A DNA stretch of 6,017 bases from assembly GCA_955652265.1 (NCBI GenBank), contig CATPBD010000175.1, positions 1 to 6,017 of the forward strand, read 5' to 3'. The notes beneath the pieces are model-generated. The model ran no database searches. It worked only from the letters and a program-made list of their open reading frames with translations, and was not told the origin of the DNA. The translations under genes and the position numbers were made by a program. Below are positions 4,571 to 6,017 of this stretch, piece by piece. The first letter of the stretch is position 1. Each line of letters opens with the position of its first letter. Source of the DNA: an uncultured Gemmatimonadaceae bacterium. GTDB lineage: Bacteria > Gemmatimonadota > Gemmatimonadetes > Gemmatimonadales > Gemmatimonadaceae.

Positions 4571-6017
4571 GCGCTCACCAGATCCGGCACTTGCTCGCCC
4601 AAATGGCGCGGCTTGAGCACCGTCGCGTAACCACTTTGCACCCGGTGCCTGTCAGCGGCCGGCCACATCACCACGAGTCCGCCCAGCGCCATGAGAGCGC
4701 CGCCGAGCCAGACCCACCGGACGAGCGGATTGAAGGTCACGCGAATCTCGGCGTCGTTGGCCCCCCGCACGCCGGCAAGGACCACGTACACGTCCTGCTT
4801 GAACGATCCCATGATTCCGACTTCAGTCGAGGGCTCGAATGTCGGTGCGCCACGCGAATCGACGTGCTGTCGCTTCTCGCTGGTGATGACGCCCGCGGGT
4901 TTTCCATCGCGGGTGACGTCGAGGGCGATAGCTGTGACCTCGCGATTTAGGACGTTGTACCGCGAGATCCCCTGACTAACGAAGGTCCAGCTGTGCCCCC
5001 ACGCATCGGTGACTGTTTTCGCATCGCCGGCGTTCAGGTTGAGATCGAACTCACGCTTGAACGCGAGACCGGCGAAAGCCGCAAAGATCACGACGACGCC
5101 GAGGTGCACAATGTACCCACCGTAGCGCCGGCGATTCCGCCCGATCAGCCTCGGCAGCGCGATGAGGCGCGATTCACCGTACATGCGGTGGCGCGCTCCG
5201 ACTCCCTTGTAGAACTCCTGTACTATAGTAGCGAGCACCAGCCCGCCAAACGTGTACGAGAGCAGCGCGGCCAGGTTATGAACTCCGAAAGTGAAGAAGA
5301 GAACGCCGACGGTAATCGAGACGCTCACCGGTATGAGAAACTGGCGTCTGAGGTTGGCGACCGATGCCCGTCGCCAGGCGATGAGTGGACCGATTCCAGT
5401 GAGTAGCAACAGCAGCAGTCCGAGCGGGATATTCACCGTATTGAAGAACGGCGGACCGACCGTGATCTTGTTCCCCCGCACCGCTTCGCTGATGATCGGG
5501 AAGAGCGTGCCCCACAGCACCGAGAACGCGATTCCGACGAGCACCAGGTTGTTGTAGAGGAACGCAGCCTCGCGACTGACCATGCTCTCCAGCTCGGCCG
5601 TCGATCTCAGATCCTGCAACCGCGTCGAGACGAGATATGCGGTCACGACAATCGCTAGAACCAGGAATCCCGCGAACCACTTCCCCACCGGCGACTGGGC
5701 AAATGAGTGGACGCTCGAGATTACGCCGCTGCGCGTGATGAACGTTCCGAAGATCGCCAACAGAAACGCGGACACGACGAGCGTGACGTTCCATTTTCGC
5801 AGCATGCCGCGCTTCTCCTGCACCATGATCGAGTGCAGGAACGCCGTGTTCACGAGCCACGGCAGTAGCGAGGCATTCTCGACAGGATCCCACGCCCAGT
5901 AACCGCCCCATCCCAGCTCGACGTAAGCCCACCACATCCCGAGCACGATTCCAACTGTGTTGAAGAACCACGCCAGCAAGGCCCACCGTCTCACCGCCGC
6001 CAACCACTCGGCGTCCA
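4567..6017 (-). CDS. ccmF: CcmF, cytochrome c heme lyase subunit (C-terminal 482 codons; 5' end outside window)
   Basis: CcmF is the polytopic membrane core of the System I heme lyase. It receives heme from holo-CcmE and helps attach it to apocytochrome c. The visible part starts in the family segment DAEWL just before a membrane helix. The WWD heme-handling motif is clear at 5875-5910 (WGGYWAWDPVEN), followed by SLLPWLVNTAFLHS, VQEKRGMLRKWN and GTFITRSGV, all conserved in CcmF. Several further hydrophobic helices follow. RRRYGGYIVHLGVVV (with H304 counted from the window edge) is a conserved helix with a likely heme-related His. A periplasmic loop of about 100 residues comes next, then NPLVRWVWLGGALMALGGLV, the last helix. 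Full-length CcmF is about 650 residues, so roughly 170-190 N-terminal residues lie outside. A TTG at 6003 is internal, not the start, because the homologous sequence continues across it. The gene is first in the visible ccmF-ccmH-ccmI-like run and overlaps ccmH by 4 bases. Confidence 0.93.
   Translation of the reverse strand, partial: DAEWLAAVRRWALLAWFFNTVGIVLGMWWAYVELGWGGYWAWDPVENASLLPWLVNTAFLHSIMVQEKRGMLRKWNVTLVVSAFLLAIFGTFITRSGVISSVHSFAQSPVGKWFAGFLVLAIVVTAYLVSTRLQDLRSTAELESMVSREAAFLYNNLVLVGIAFSVLWGTLFPIISEAVRGNKITVGPPFFNTVNIPLGLLLLLLTGIGPLIAWRRASVANLRRQFLIPVSVSITVGVLFFTFGVHNLAALLSYTFGGLVLATIVQEFYKGVGARHRMYGESRLIALPRLIGRNRRRYGGYIVHLGVVVIFAAFAGLAFKREFDLNLNAGDAKTVTDAWGHSWTFVSQGISRYNVLNREVTAIALDVTRDGKPAGVITSEKRQHVDSRGAPTFEPSTEVGIMGSFKQDVYVVLAGVRGANDAEIRVTFNPLVRWVWLGGALMALGGLVVMWPAADRHRVQSGYATVLKPRHLGEQVPDLVSA

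Noticed and set aside
6001..6003. TTG as the start of ccmF
   Set aside because: The conserved family sequence (DAEWL) continues upstream of it to the window edge, so the codon is an internal leucine.
5276..6007. 243-codon minus-strand frame overlapping ccmF
   Set aside because: It is an out-of-frame shadow of ccmF, whose WWD motif and membrane helices are unmistakable.
1..6017. CRISPR array, insertion sequence, tRNA/rRNA, phage or defence genes
   Set aside because: No regularly spaced repeats, transposase motifs, RNA gene signatures or defence-type domains were seen on either strand.

Overview
The window comes from a GC-rich bacterial chromosome. It carries a ClpC-type start, a System I cytochrome c maturation (Ccm) cluster with a CxCGC-type CcmH, and a fatty-alcohol-oxidase-like GMC flavoprotein. 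This combination, and the style of the small conserved proteins, suggest Gemmatimonadota or a similar soil-type lineage. That placement is inference from remembered family patterns, not from a search.

Layout. Positions 1-63 (minus strand) hold the first 21 codons of a ClpC-like ATPase. Upstream of it on the same strand is a 283-residue secreted protein of unknown function (139-990). A 110-base divergent gap separates that gene from a large plus-strand FAD-dependent GMC oxidoreductase (1101-3071) with an N-terminal helical extension and a four-cysteine cluster. Everything to the right is on the minus strand and transcribed toward the GMC gene: ccmF (4567 to beyond the right edge), ccmH (3938-4570), a short CcmI-like membrane protein with a C-terminal zinc ribbon (3570-3941), and a 95-residue conserved-looking small protein (3184-3471). 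Directly downstream of the small gene's TAG, in the same frame, lie 36 open codons that read like the C-terminus of a beta-propeller-type protein. They end 1 base from the GMC stop codon.

How the genes work together. ccmF, ccmH and the CcmI-like gene are joined by two 4-base ATGA overlaps, so they are almost certainly co-transcribed and translationally coupled. They make part of the machine that reduces apocytochrome cysteines and ligates heme to them on the outer face of the cytoplasmic membrane. No ccmG/thioredoxin gene is inserted in this stretch. The GMC enzyme, the secreted protein and ClpC have no evident functional link to the Ccm genes.

I found no rRNA, tRNA, CRISPR array, insertion sequence, phage gene or defence system. 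The most unusual points are the in-frame coding-like tail behind the 95-codon gene, the zinc-ribbon version of CcmI, and the cysteine-rich motifs in CcmH and the GMC enzyme. I do not see a wholly new system here.
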